Positions 1 through 11,567 are shown, counted from the stretch's first letter. The stretch is DNA of 64,000 bases from Homalodisca vitripennis (GCF_021130785.1 NW_025777491.1:32004-96003), one strand, 5' to 3'. Translations and numbers: made by a program. The notes: a model not told the origin generated them from the sequence alone.

Positions 1-1192
1 GCAAATAATGCGTCTGTCAGACTACGTAGTCACAATATGCTCAACATAAATTCGGGACTATCTATTTGTGCAAACGCTGATGCTAAGTCCACTTTGATGG
101 TCCAGATGTAAAATATGTTTTCAATAAGAGTCGCAATGCTTTTAGAAACTTTGTGAATTCTCGTAAGCGGTTACTACGCAAACCATGTTTGATAATAAAA
201 TACCAAAAACACCTTATGGTAAATGCCTAAATAGACAAAAATACTGTCCCACACAAAAAATACACTATAAAAATATTCATGATTAAGTAGACTCATCTCT
301 GTAAGCTGAGACAATAGTTAATGAAACCTTTAGTGCCTTACAGGTAAACAAAAGCACGCTTATAGATGGTAAAAACATGTCTCTCTTCTTCAGTTTTTGA
401 TTCTGACAAAAAATTATGTAAATATAACTGTAACTTCAATGAAAGCAACAAAAGTTTCTCCAGTTGAAGTATAAGCTAGGTTGATAAAAAAGTGTCATAT
501 GTTTCAGTAAAGCGTATTTGTTCTCCGTTCAATGAATCAATTGAAAGTGGAATATTTTCTGAACTGTCTTAACACTGGTAAATAATACAGTTTTTAAAAA
601 TACCAATCGAAAATCAGTGGATAAGTACAGACCGTATATCTGCTGCCTATATTTTAAAATTGTTTGAAATATTTGTTTATTTCCTCTTGTCGTTTTTTCC
701 AGTGCCATACTGTATTCTATTTAATTTGCAAAAGCAAATAAAACTCCATTGGTACAATTTAAATTAATGCAACTTTTCCCAACGAAATTCAGTACAATAA
801 TTCTAGTGGTTGTTACAGAATTATGTAAAACACACACACGAACAGACATAATTAGGTTTTTATATAAATGTGTAGATAGTAAATTAAAATTGCAGTTGCA
901 ATTAGACACACTATGTATAAGTAGCATGACGATAAATAGTAATTAATATAACATAATTAACAAGAAATATGAGATAATTTGTATTTTAATGGAAACAAAT
1001 ACTAGAAGTACCAATAAAAGTAGATAAAAATCTTATATAAGTTTATTAATTTCTATTTAAGGATAATATTATATTTTAACTATTCGCGCCATGTACAAAA
1101 TTAATTAAAATAAGTAAGTGTTTTTAAATTTTTTGGCGTTGTTGTTTAAATAGAACTACGTGTTTGGCTATATCTGTGCCAATATATATGTA
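1..1192. other. AT-rich non-coding stretch
   Basis: This stretch is strongly AT-rich, with stops in all frames. The only open frames are short low-complexity ones at about 720-950, on both strands. I recognise no gene, RNA or element end here. It could be intergenic or intronic. Confidence 0.5.
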
Positions 1193-1348
1193 TCAATATA
1201 CGTGCCAGATTGTCCAACGTGATTCTGACGTCGGAAAATTTGGAAATATAAGATCGGGCGAGTACCCATTGGAAATGCCCCTAGCCATCAGTGTGGGCTT
1301 CGGTAGCGCCTTCGACTCCACCACGCATTTCTGGCGAAAAAAAGTAAA
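1193..1348 (-). pseudogene. Possible LINE endonuclease-like fragment or orphan exon
   Basis: This island is much more GC-rich than its surroundings and is open on the minus strand for about 51 codons without a Met. The peptide contains KPTLMARG, NGYSPDLIFPN and ESRWTIWHVY. The order PTL-x-RG, SPDL-[IV]-F, then RW resembles the C-terminal part of APE-type endonucleases of R1/Jockey-like LINEs, where an SDH motif would follow; here a stop comes first. Alternatively it is an exon: on the minus strand a strong pyrimidine tract with AG (TTTTTTTCGCCAG) lies at about 1331-1344, just before the GC-rich part. The plus strand of the same DNA is also open (1164-1400) but resembles nothing I know. The family assignment is from memory of motif order only, so confidence is low. 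Confidence 0.33.
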
Positions 1349-1399
1349 TCATCCCTTGAAGTATTACAAATTCAAGCTCAGATCACGTGAATACTCGTG

Positions 1400-1877
1400 A
1401 TCTTTTGCTTTGGTAGTACTTGTAAAATATTTGACTACTAACCAAAATTAAACCACCTATACCGCTAAAAACAAGTGGTAGGTAAGGACAGATTGGCTTA
1501 CTCCTGCCAGCATTGCTTCTTTTCGCGGAGCAGGAAACAAGTACTGGTCGTTATAATGACGTGTAATTTTTAAAAGTATGTCATATAAAGCTGTTTAGTT
1601 TTCTAGTAAAAACATTGTTTCAAAAGTTGTGGCTTCCGGATAAAACCAAAGTACCCAAAAACTTGTAAATTTACATTAGTAATAATAATTAAGACGAAAA
1701 TACGTTTTTCTAACGCAAGAATGCTATTATAAACATTCCTTAAACACAATATATTATATTATATATATATATGAACTATCGCGTTCTTAACACAATGACT
1801 CTGAAAAACCTAAATTGTATTTGAATATCTTATAATATACCGTATATTTATACTTAGCATACTTAGTTGTTTCTTTT
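1400..1877. other. AT-rich spacer before the piggyBac element
   Basis: The stretch is AT-rich with short T and AT runs. A somewhat GC-richer patch at 1490-1555 has no recognisable content. No gene was seen. Confidence 0.5.
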
Positions 1878-1881
1878 TTAA

Positions 1882-1894
1882 CCCAGATATGCCT
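1882..1894 (+). repeat. piggyBac terminal inverted repeat, left
   Basis: CCCAGATATGCCT sits directly inside the left TTAA and is the exact reverse complement of 4597-4609. Confidence 0.93.
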
Positions 1895-2201
1895 GAATTA
1901 TTTTTTTTTAATTTTTTTTTAATTCTACAGTTTTTTTTATACTATAAATGTATTCTTCAACACATTTTAACAATAATTGTAAAAAATTTCATCGTCGTTT
2001 TAGTAAATAATGGGGTGGCCTATATATAGGACAGTAGGAAAATATGAGTGAAATGCTAAAATATTCCAAAAATGCTTTTTATTTTTAGAAGGGTTACATT
2101 TACATTGGATATATATGTTTTATGTACTTAATTCAACTGTGTTTTTAACAAAGATATATAAAACAAGCTTAAATAAAATTTTTAGTAAGTGCATTTGTAG
2201 T

Positions 2202-4027
2202 TTATGGCTTTGTGTGGTAATCAATAAAACATTTAGTATGAAGACCAACATCACACACTTTTGGCATCTGGTAGTGCACTTGGCATGGCAATGCCCACAT
2301 CTCGTTTGCTTTTCCTGAGGAACAACAAGGTGGTCCAATCTGTCAAACCTGGAGTCCACTTTTGATTGTTTCGATGGCCGTCCAGCCTTTGACGCGCACC
2401 CTTTACCAAATGTTTCTAGCAGGTTACAGGCAAGTCTGCGTCTGAAAGACAAGTGGTCAAGGTTCCCTCCCGCATGGCGGTGAAGTTGCCAGGCATTTTG
2501 TTCTGCACTGTCAATGCAGTCACAGATCAGAGGGAAATACCACTTCTTACCTCTGATTTGGATTCGGTACAGGCTCATATTTTGATCGCACCGGTCCACT
2601 CCGCCCATTTTTTTGTTGTACTGGTGTATGAGGTTTGGTTGAGGGATGAAAGCATGTTTCTTGGCTTTAAGTGAAAAGCGTTTTACCTGATGTATGGGTT
2701 GTACACCAACAGCATTTGAAACAACAGTGACAATACTGTTGTCATTCCATCTTGCAATAATTAAATTTTCATCACATACTTTTTCGTATTCAAAAGTTCC
2801 CCTTTCTTTCTTTTTCAAATCTTTACTATCAGTCAGTGGGCACTTTGCTATTCTGTTCTCTCTCACCGTACCAATAGCTCTTATATTCTTTTGGGACAGT
2901 TTCTCAAACAAAGGTAGACCAGAAAAAAAATTATCAAAATACAAGAAGTACGGGAAATCACCATTCTTCTTCAGAACATCACAGTACTGCAAAACAACAC
3001 TGGCACCAAGGCCCAAGTGTTCATACTGAGGGTCCAAGGTGTGGCTGCTCCCTTGGTAGGGGTCTTTCCAAACTACATAGCCATTGGGTGTAGCACCAAC
3101 CCAAATTTTGTAACCATAGCGAATAGGTTTGTTTCTGATGAATTGTTTCAAACCATGCCTCCCAAAATATGGGACCATAGACTCATCAACTGAGTGGTGT
3201 TCCTCATGTGGTGCGTAATCAAAAAATGTTTTGTTCAATGCATCAAACAATGGACGTACTTTTGCATACTTGTCATCAGCATTGAGGTTGTCATTATCAC
3301 AAACATGCAAATTTGACATAATAAACTCAAATCTGTCTCTAGAAATTGCATTTTACAACTAATTCATTGCGAGTGTCCAAAGCTGTTTCCCAAAACATTC
3401 GTCTTCGAGGTAATGGAACATAACCACTCAACAACAATACTCCTATGAAACATTTCATTTCATCGACAGTTACATCACCTAAACGGTTATGTAATGCCGC
3501 ATAACGATTTGTTTTCTCAACTAATAAATCTACAATATCATCATCGAAAATACAGAAAAACTGTTCCATTGGTGTTAATTTTTGTTGTACTTCCTGTCTA
3601 TTACTCCAAATAGTATCATCTAGTTTTAGGTCCTCTTTGACCCATTTGTACTGCTTTTTAGTGAATGGCTTACTAACCTTTTTTGCTGGTTTCTCTTCAG
3701 TGAAATTCTGAATTCGTCTTACTTTTTTATTTGGTGGCTGTGCTATGTCCATCTTCGCTGAACTAGAGGGTAAGGTTGGTTGTGATAAAGAAGGATCCTC
3801 TTCATCTTTGTTGTCACTCAGTTCAAATTCTTGGAAACTTCAGCCGGGGCCAATAGTTGGTTTCCTGGAAGATGATGGATTGAAGTCATGTCCTCATCCC
3901 CAGAATCCTCATCAGTGACATCATCATTTGCATTGATTGGTGGCTGAATATATACGCCAATTTCTTCATCAGGTGGCACTTGGATCTCTTCATCTTCTAG
4001 CATCGTCAAAATTTCATGAAGGTTCAA
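2202..4027 (-). pseudogene. piggyBac transposase (PGBD-like), frameshifted
   Basis: This is the cut-and-paste transposase of the surrounding element, about 600 codons, within the family's usual length. It reads in three main pieces on the minus strand. 4027 to about 3838 is an acidic N-terminal region starting MNLHEILTMLEDEE. About 3837 to 3351 is a basic stretch (NKKVRR) and the start of the conserved domain (WETALDTRNELV). About 3350 to 2202 is the catalytic core. The DDD triad is visible: D of DESMVPYFGRHG, D of YFDNFFSG and D of GGVDRCDQ. KWYFPL and a C-terminal cysteine-rich domain (CGHC, CTTRCQKC) follow. Breaks are one base missing near 3838, one extra A near 3350, and two extra bases (GT) inside the cysteine-rich region near 2248, after which the expected C-terminus is read in another frame to a TAA at 2202-2204. 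Otherwise the frame is well preserved, so the copy is young or the breaks are sequence errors. Confidence 0.9.
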
Positions 4028-4596
4028 GTTCCTAAAAAATTCAAAGTACGATAAATAACAAGGTTTTTCAGAATTTTTTATAAAATAACTGTAAAAAAAT
4101 TGTATTGATGCTTAAAAACAAAAAGTTTAACCCAATTACTAAGTCACGACTTGAAATACAAGGGTCGAAACTCATTTGAGAGTGGGAAGCATTATTGTTG
4201 TACATATGCCTACTGGACTACATGTAGGACGGGCCAATTCCAAACATAACCTATAAACGGTCTGAATTTAGAACGGTCACATTTCAAGATAAATGTAATA
4301 ACTAGTTAGTCAGTTATTAGGAAATGTACTTAAATAGGTTTAAAACTACGAAATAATAGTATTGTACTTACTTTTCGCACATGGCGCAGAGCTCATGAAG
4401 TTGATTGGAAATCCTAAATTTGTAAACTAGTCTAAAGAAACAAACTAGTTGAAGCATTCACTTGATTGTTGCTCAGATGCATTCAGTAGCTCTTACTGAA
4501 GACAGCAACCACCCTGCCACCTGTTGGAAAAAGCTGAAACTACTTCAGAAGTAAGCTTTATGGAGAACACTACAAGTGTCCTAAATATAGGTCACT

Positions 4597-4609
4597 AGGC
4601 ATATCTGGG
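4597..4609 (-). repeat. piggyBac terminal inverted repeat, right
   Basis: AGGCATATCTGGG is directly followed by TTAA and is the exact reverse complement of the left terminus. Confidence 0.93.
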
Positions 4610-4613
4610 TTAA

Positions 4614-7600
4614 ACATTTCTTTATTGAAATGTATAAGGCCTCTTCAGAGAGTTTTTAACATAATCTAATGTCTTAGTGGATATCTGCTATACATAGCTA
4701 TTACTATAATAATGGCAAGGATGTTTTTAGTATTATTTACTTTCAATATTAGGCCTACTATGCAGATATATTTTCTTAGTTTTTCAGTTATATTTACAGT
4801 TATTACTGTTAAAAAATTAATGATGACTGGAAAAAACTGTATAAAAATTTTATTTGTATTTTGAGCAATAAGACAATTATAGAAAACAACTAGAATCAGC
4901 CAAATGTCAAGCTTCTATAACTTAAGGGTAATGTCAAAAGTACATACAGCGTCTTTTAGGTTTTATACATGTTTGCGTAAAAATATTCAGTAAAAGTCAC
5001 ATTTGGTGTAATTTATTGATTTAATGAAACGTTTTATCAAATTGAATGATATTAAAAATAATGCCTTGTTATTTTTACGATTTTAAATTAGTTGCACAAC
5101 AGAGAATAAACACAATCACATATAATAAATTCTGCAAATAATGTTTTACTCTTTTTAAGTTGTCACTGTAACAGTATTGTAACCCTTAGTGAGGTTTATA
5201 ATTTGGCAAAGCGCCTATGTAATGTTAATCCCTGAGTGATGCGGTTTTGGCGGTCACAGCCACAACCCTATGGGCTATAGCTTGTGTCATTATTTCAGCC
5301 AAACTAGCTGAAAATTCGCGGGCCTAAAATATTTAATTTCTGTTTGTTAGCGCCATAATTATAGAGAAACTCACTCACATAGACTTTAAATATTGCATGA
5401 AAACTAATTTATACGTATATTAGCAAAACTAGATTCGAAAGAAGGGAAGACCTTTGTGGCCTAGTTTATTTTTATGCTTTAACTTTATTTTTGCAATAAA
5501 TTTCGATTTAAAAACTGATTTTCAAACCAAGCAATCATTGAATTTTATGTGCAGACGCAGACAATTCGGTTTCTTCCTTACATTATTGTACACTGCTTAG
5601 ATACAGAATTTGACTTTGAACAGTTTAAGATACTAACTTAATGGAATATGACATTAAGCATTTTTAATTTAAAAGACCAGTCCAAATAGTACGATCAGAA
5701 TCGTTTTTTGTTCTTTCCTGTATTTTCTCTTAGTTGTGCACCAACACCGTCGCCGGTCAACCGCAGTCACCCTGTGCCTCCTGACATCACAAAATTACAA
5801 CTCTCGCTTATAAAAAATTCTCAAATGCAATTGCCTGCTAATAAATTCCACTGAAAACCTGTCCAAGAACAGGGAAATACCTAATTTTTACAATTATTCA
5901 TGTTAAATGGTTTACTTTTACTTTAATACCAAATAGCTTTGAACATTCTAATCTGACGCATTATTTGATTGATAGCTCCCAACAGTAGAGTACAGTTAGG
6001 TTTATTGGTCAACAATATGCTAGTGAAAATTGACATGAGGTGCACTATAGGACCTGCTATGACAGGTGGTATCCGGAAGTTAGCATACTTTCTTTTCCCT
6101 GTCTTTGCCCTTTCTATTTCTTTCATTTATGTTCTCTACAAGCCCTTAGTTTAGTTTCTCCACTAAAGAACAGCATTTTATTTTATCGCCAATATTGTTT
6201 CCTGAAAAGTTAAAGTGTTCCTCTCATAAATACACAATATACTTCACACTTGCTACTGAGTTGATCTCTATAAGAACTACAGTAGTTATCGCGTGCACAA
6301 TCTATCCCCGCAATGTTTTATGCTACTTAAAAGTTTTAGAAGAACGCAGAGAACCAAATATCGAACATCTATAAAGCCTATATCTAGTTTGAAATATCAT
6401 ACAATATTCACATACTACACTACTACACAATAATGCATTTCACAGAAACACATTGATATTGTGCTTGATTAAACATAATTGCCTAAAAATAAATCTGTAG
6501 CCTACTATATTTACTCGTACCATATCAGTATGTTGGTTACAAGTGTATAATACTTTCACAGCAAAACACAGTAGTTAGATATTTACCATTTGAAACTATA
6601 TCGTAACTATTCAAAATTTAGTAATAATTGTAATACTGTTGAATTATTTTGTATTTAAGTTAAGTATGTTAAATAATAAATTGTTGTATTAGTAGTGGTA
6701 CTAGTTTACATTTAATAATTTATAATTTTTTGTAAAATTTTTTGCCATTTCTATACATATTTGCTTATAGTAAGATACAGTCAAATTTAATAAAAAAAAG
6801 TTAAGCTTTTAAAGTAATAAATTAGGCCATATATAAATCAGGCTCACAGTAAACCAAATGAACGCTTTGCTAGTGTAAATAAAGGCATGTTTATGCTATG
6901 AATGTAAAACCTGACTGAAGGAACTGTCATAGTTTTTAGTTAAGGATAAAGTTTATTCCTAAATAAAAATCATATAATGCAGTTTCTCAATTTGGAACTC
7001 ATAATAAAGAAACACACATTTATAAAAAAAAATCAATCCACTAAAGAATTCTTCTGTAAAAGACCATGAAAACCTTAAATTATAGTAATTTATTTCCGTA
7101 CTGTAACTAATTGTTTGCCTTTTCTTGAGTTGGCTTTGATCAAGCTTGTTAAATAATTGACCAAAATAAATCAAAATTTAATATTCATTAAGAATTTTTT
7201 TAATAGTTTTTTGAAGGAAACTTTGTATGAATTTTAAAACTTTTACATTTCACATTGCTTGGATATTCGATAACAATTTTTTTTCATAATTTTTCGGTTT
7301 TTTCATTATGTTTCTTTTAAAAATGGCCAAAGGCGCCACAAAAAGCGGGGAAGTGTGGGAAAGTATGGTTTTCTTGAGGCATGCTACTCGTAGTCCTCAC
7401 CCCTAAGTTTATTTTCTTAAGCCACTATAAAAATGGTTACAAACGCAATGTTAAGGGACCCAAATACAGCAATGCATAATACTAGATGTATAAATATTCA
7501 CACCGTGTTTTTAACAATGTTTGCATAGAATTAAAATTTATATTGATTAGATGTATAAAATTTGGTAATGGCATAACCTACATTAAAGTAAAATACTAGA

Positions 7601-8762
7601 TTTGTCTATGCTATCTAAATTGCACTACATACCTCAATTTTCTACAATTAAAATGTAAACATACAATTCTGATTTTGGGCGAATTTCAGCTGAAAGTATC
7701 GACAGCTTGTATGCTGTTAGTATTAATTTGTATTACATAACATTAATATTAGAATTATACTCCCGAGTGCAACTGCATTTTTCAGAGCTTTGAGTTATGA
7801 GTTTTACGTAGGTTTTTTTTATTTTCAAAAAAGTGCATTCAGTGGACAATGTTAGAACGAAGGGAGAAAGATAACATGAAACATTTAAAACTTCTACTGA
7901 TTAAATCAAGCTCTGGATTTGGGTACCTTCATTTTGACCAGGCGTAGCATTTAAAATAAAAATTTAAATTATTTACATTATAATAGAAGTCAAAAAGTTA
8001 AAATATACTTAGTCTACGAAAACTAATGTTTGCTATAACGATTAAAAAATAACAAAAAACAAGCAAGTCATTTCTAATCTGTAAACTGTGTTTCATATAG
8101 TTAAGTATGGATTTTATACTTACATCACAAAGGTCTGCCTATCATAATACATGTCCAGGTTTTTATAGTACGTCATATAATTTTAAAAATAAAGAATCTT
8201 TATTGATTTATGTGTTTGGTTTTCATGTGTTATTTGCCCTTATTTTATAGTGATTGAGTTGGAAGTAGGAATACATTTTTCTCATGTTGTTACATGTGTT
8301 AAAAATAATTTACCCTTTACCCTTTATCCTATTTGGAATATGTTTATTATATATTTGAAATTATCTTACAAACAAAATAAGGTTCATAATTCAATTTCAA
8401 ATTACTTAAATTCGATTTTAAGATCAATATATGAGTAGCAGCACAATAACGTCAAAGGATGGACATTCGATGATTATATTTTTTTTTCGAAAGATATGAA
8501 ATGAAATAAAAGATCACAATCCAGACCTGGAAAAGTTCCATTCTGAGGAGCTGACTGAGCAAACCTTCTTTCATCCTGGCGATCAGATATTAGTCTCCAG
8601 ACATTCTACTTACCTCTCACGCGATATTTTCATGAGAATGTTTAATATAGTTTAGTTAAATGTGCGTTAAGACTAGAAATATCATGAAAAAAGCAATTAT
8701 TTTGTATAAAATAAATTTAATTCTTTGTTTGAAGGTTATTTTTGACGATGGAAGGATTGTGA
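4614..8762. other. AT-rich stretch without a recognised gene
   Basis: About 4 kb of AT-rich DNA. The only item I can tie to anything else is the dispersed repeat at 5234-5309. Short ORFs (5923-6154, 6959-7174, 8250-8438) have AT-driven composition and no motifs. A GC-richer patch at 8515-8630 contains, on the minus strand, a GTAAGT-type donor-like site without a convincing exon. Confidence 0.5.
5234..5309 (+). repeat. Dispersed repeat, copy 1 (unclassified)
   Basis: This shares GAGTGATG-x-GGTTTT-x-GCGGT, TGGGCTATAGCTT and TGTCATTATTTCAGCCAAACT in the same order with 16538-16609. The two copies differ by a few substitutions and a small indel in the middle. The type of element is unknown; it could be a conserved piece of a short interspersed or non-autonomous element. 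Confidence 0.75.
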
Positions 8763-9046
8763 AGGAAACAGGATTTTTCCGGACATTTGCCATCGTTCAG
8801 TGAAACAAGAAAACAGTAACACTACGTTTCGAGATCTGCAATCTGATCTCTTCTTCAGGTAAAGAACTAACCTAATACATAATTTCAAACTAGGTTAAAA
8901 TAAACAAATCTTACTAAAGCGTTGTGGCACGCCTAAGTCAGGAATCACAACCTACATGTTGTTTGTCAACTTTACTAACTCTAAAGACATGCACTTAATA
9001 CAAAACTATACCAAACACTAATCATTAAAACTAAACTACGGAATAC
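8763..9046 (-). repeat. Penelope-like element terminal repeat, left arm (inverted)
   Basis: This is the reverse complement of 11280-11567, about 284 versus 288 bp and nearly identical. The differences include CATCG versus CCTCG near the outer end and a small indel in the middle. Matching ends at GAATAC (9041-9046). Confidence 0.9.
8818..8858 (-). ncRNA. Hammerhead-ribozyme-like motif, left arm
   Basis: Read on the minus strand, this 41-nt block is identical to 11472-11512: CTGAAGA, one A, stem GAGATC/GATCTC with an 8-nt loop, GAAAC, a short loop and GTT. See the right-arm entry for the ribozyme interpretation and doubts. Confidence 0.42.
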
Positions 9047-9130
9047 GAAATAGATGTATAAAAGTTTCTGAAACAGATAAGAAAAAGAAAATCTCCAAAC
9101 TGGAAAAAAATTAGGCCTAAAAAATGTGAT

Positions 9131-11141
9131 TTGCCTAAGGATGGCAACGTGAATACGGATGCAAATAATAAAAATGTAATCAACCTCTCTTCAAAAATCC
9201 TGAATGAAGCGGAAATATCAGTCTTATCCAAGGGTTTAAACTTTTCTGTGGCACAAAAATCGGAAAAGGCACTGGATTTCGTAACTGGAATCGAGTCGGC
9301 TGTTTCACAGTTACCTGAGGAACAGGGTGACCGGTTTCGTTGCGAGGCCAGTCTTTTACTCAGAAACATTCCTACCACAAAACCCAATTTGACAATAGAG
9401 GAGAAAAAGGCCAGGTCGATCCTTGGGGAAAGACGACACGGTCAAAATCTTACCTGCCGACAAAGGCAAACGCTACTGTGGTACTTGACTCAGTAGCGTA
9501 TAAAGAAAAGATTGCGGAAACTTTAAATACTGGCAAATATACAGTTTTAAATAAAGACCCGACTGATTCATTTGAACGCAAATTAGCAAACACCTTAAGA
9601 AAACATAAAGAATTTTTTTCAGATAAATTTAGATCTAAATTAACTCCTCACCACTCCAAAATCCCCCATATGTATGGCCTTCCCAAAATCCACAAACCTA
9701 CCATCCCTCTCCGGCCCATCATTAGTTCTCGTGATTCACCTTGCAGGGAATTGTCTAAAGTCCTCTTGGATATCTTAACGCCATTGGTAGGAAAAACTGA
9801 CTCTTTCATCAAAAATTCCAGGGACTTCGTAGAGAAGTCAAAATCCCTAAAGTTGACTGAAACTGACAAACTGGTAAGTTTTGATGTCGAAAGTCTATTT
9901 ACAAATGTACCAGTTCCAGAAACTCTCGGAATTATTAAATCACGCCTCAAAGAAGACCAAACATTAAAGGATAGAACTAAATTTCCCGTGCCAGTAATTA
10001 TGGAACTGTTAGAACTATGCACTCAATGCAATTATTTTGAGTTAGAGGGTAAAATTTACCGTCAAGATGAGGGGATGGCAATGGGTTCTCCACTGTCTCC
10101 TATTTTCGCCAATATCTTTATGGAGGAATTCGAGCGAAAAGCTTTGGCTTCAGCTCAGTTCAAACCGAAGATTTGGTGGAGGTATGTGGATGATACCTTT
10201 GTTATTTTTTCTAATGGAGACATTGAATTAAATAATTTTTTGAATCACATTAATAGTATTCTCCTTCCATCCGCCTCACAATGGAAGTGGATGTCCAAAA
10301 CAAGCTTCCCTTTTTGGATGTGTGTGTATTAAGAGATAGTGATGTCCTTAAGACAACTGTTTTTCGAAAGATAACACACACAGGAAAATATTTAAATTAT
10401 CATTCCAACCATCAAAAATCTGTCAAAGAAGGAGTAGCCTACTCGTTGTTTGATAGAGCAAAGAGCTTGTGCTCAGATAAAGATGGACTAAAAGAAGAAT
10501 TTAAGAAAATTGAATCGGATCTCAGAAGCAATGGATACCCTCAATTAGTAATTAATAAGTGCAAACGAACCAGAAGAATCATTCCTGAGTCAGAAAAACA
10601 GAATTTTGATAAATTTGCGTTTATGTCAATCCCTTATGTGCCGGGATTATCGGAGAAAATTAGAATAGTAGGTAGAAAGTACGACATTAGAACCGCGTTT
10701 AAAACACACACAACACTCTTAGACAAAGTCTCGTAAAAAAAAAAACCAAAAAATGGCACACAGGATTCCAAAAACTGTGTTTACAGTATAAAATGTAGCT
10801 GCAATAGGGAATACATAGGCGAGACAAAAAGACCACTAAACGTAAGGATAAAAGAACACAAAGAAAGTTGGTCCGAAGACCATCATATGAATTGGGATGA
10901 AGCCCACATAATACATCGGGAACCACATTTCTTCAAAAGGAAATTAATTGAGGCAACATACATTAAATTGGCAGACCAACCAATCAGTCAACCATCAGTC
11001 GAGATTAGGCCGCTTTGGTTGCCAATTCTAAAAAATGAACTCAAGAGAAAACCAAAAGTATCAAACGGATCGGATATTTGTAATAAACCAATGCGGAGTC
11101 ACAATATGGTTTTAAGAAGTTCATCTCGCATGAACCAATAA
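9131..11141 (+). pseudogene. Penelope-like reverse transcriptase + GIY-YIG endonuclease, with frame breaks
   Basis: This is the polyprotein of the surrounding retroelement. The N-terminal part (9131 to about 9415) has ILNEAEISVLSKGLNF, typical of the region before the RT. The ILPADKG block lies in another frame near 9450-9470, and NATVVLDS continues in a third from about 9470. The RT core runs from about 9630 to 10290: HMYGLPKIHKP, RPIISSRDSP, LVSFDVESLFTNVP, GMAMGSPLSPIFANIFMEEFE and the catalytic WWRYVDDTFV. A shift at about 10275-10285 leads to NKLPFLDVCV and a basic thumb region. A TAA at 10734-10736 precedes a run of A. In the same frame, 10737-11141 encodes the endonuclease: VYSIKC, a CSC pair, REYIGETKRPL, then RIKEHKESW. 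No ATG opens the first frame, so the true start is uncertain. The breaks lie mostly in A runs. Confidence 0.88.
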
Positions 11142-11279
11142 TAACGAAAGGGCCCATTCCTGTCCCCTTTCCCGTGTATTTCCGCCATCTTGTTTTAGGC
11201 AGCCGTCACGATTACCATTGGCTAGTTCCTCTGGTCAGTCGTAGGTGGTTAATAGACGAGTGAAGACGTATTGTGACCT

Positions 11280-11567
11280 GTATTCCGTAGTTTAGTTTTA
11301 ATGATTAGTGTTTGGTATAGTTTTGTATTAAGTGCATGTCTTTAGAGTTAGTGAAGTTGACAAACAACATGTAGGTTGTGATTCCTGACTTAGGCGTGCC
11401 ACAACGCTTTAGTAAGATTTGTTTATTTTAACCTAGTTTGTAATTAAATATGTATTAGGTTAGTTCTTTACCTGAAGAAGAGATCAGATTGCAGATCTCG
11501 AAACGTAGTGTTACTGTTTTCTTGTTTCACTGAACGAGGGCAAATGTCCTGAAAAATCCTGTTTCCT
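11280..11567 (+). repeat. Penelope-like element terminal repeat, right arm
   Basis: It begins GTATTCCGTAG and ends CCTGTTTCCT, and is the inverted partner of 8763-9046. The stretch 11142-11279, between the coding region and this arm, is non-coding. Confidence 0.9.
11472..11512 (+). ncRNA. Hammerhead-ribozyme-like motif, right arm
   Basis: The order is CTGAAGA (11472-11478), a single A, GAGATC (11480-11485), an 8-nt loop, GATCTC (11494-11499), GAAAC (11500-11504), a short loop, then GTT (11510-11512). CUGANGA, stem II, GAAAC and GUH are the conserved parts of a type I hammerhead with a minimal stem III. Penelope-like elements are known to carry such ribozymes in their terminal repeats. Doubts: there is one extra A between the core and stem II, stem III is only about two pairs, and I see no good stem I from the immediate flanks. 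Activity might need a dimer, or the motif might be a relic. Confidence 0.45.

Larger units (their letters stand above)
1878..4613 (-). mobile_element. piggyBac-superfamily DNA transposon, full length, with TTAA target duplication
   Basis: The left end reads TTAA (1878-1881) followed by CCCAGATATGCCT (1882-1894). The right end reads AGGCATATCTGGG (4597-4609) followed by TTAA (4610-4613). The 13-bp termini are perfect inverted repeats starting with CCC, and the duplicated TTAA is the hallmark target site of piggyBac elements. The element proper is 1882-4609, 2728 bp. One transposase gene runs on the minus strand (2202-4027), leaving about 580 bp upstream and 320 bp downstream of it as untranslated and subterminal DNA. 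Both termini are intact, so the ends could in principle still be recognised by a related active transposase; this copy's own gene is interrupted. Confidence 0.95.
8763..11567 (+). mobile_element. Penelope-like retroelement with inverted long terminal repeats
   Basis: A plus-strand reverse transcriptase with a downstream GIY-YIG endonuclease region lies between two long repeats in opposite orientation (8763-9046 and 11280-11567). This is the classic domain order of Penelope-like elements, which carry pseudo-LTRs and no integrase or RNase H. Each arm contains a hammerhead-like motif. The boundaries given are where the two arms stop matching. I found no certain target-site duplication, so a few flanking bases may also belong to the element. 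The coding region has frame breaks (see its entry). Confidence 0.9.

Noticed and set aside
2453..3029. Plus-strand ORFs inside the piggyBac element
   Set aside because: They are antisense to the conserved transposase core and have no motifs of their own.
9648..10022. Minus-strand ORF inside the Penelope-like RT
   Set aside because: It is antisense to a conserved RT domain with clear catalytic motifs.
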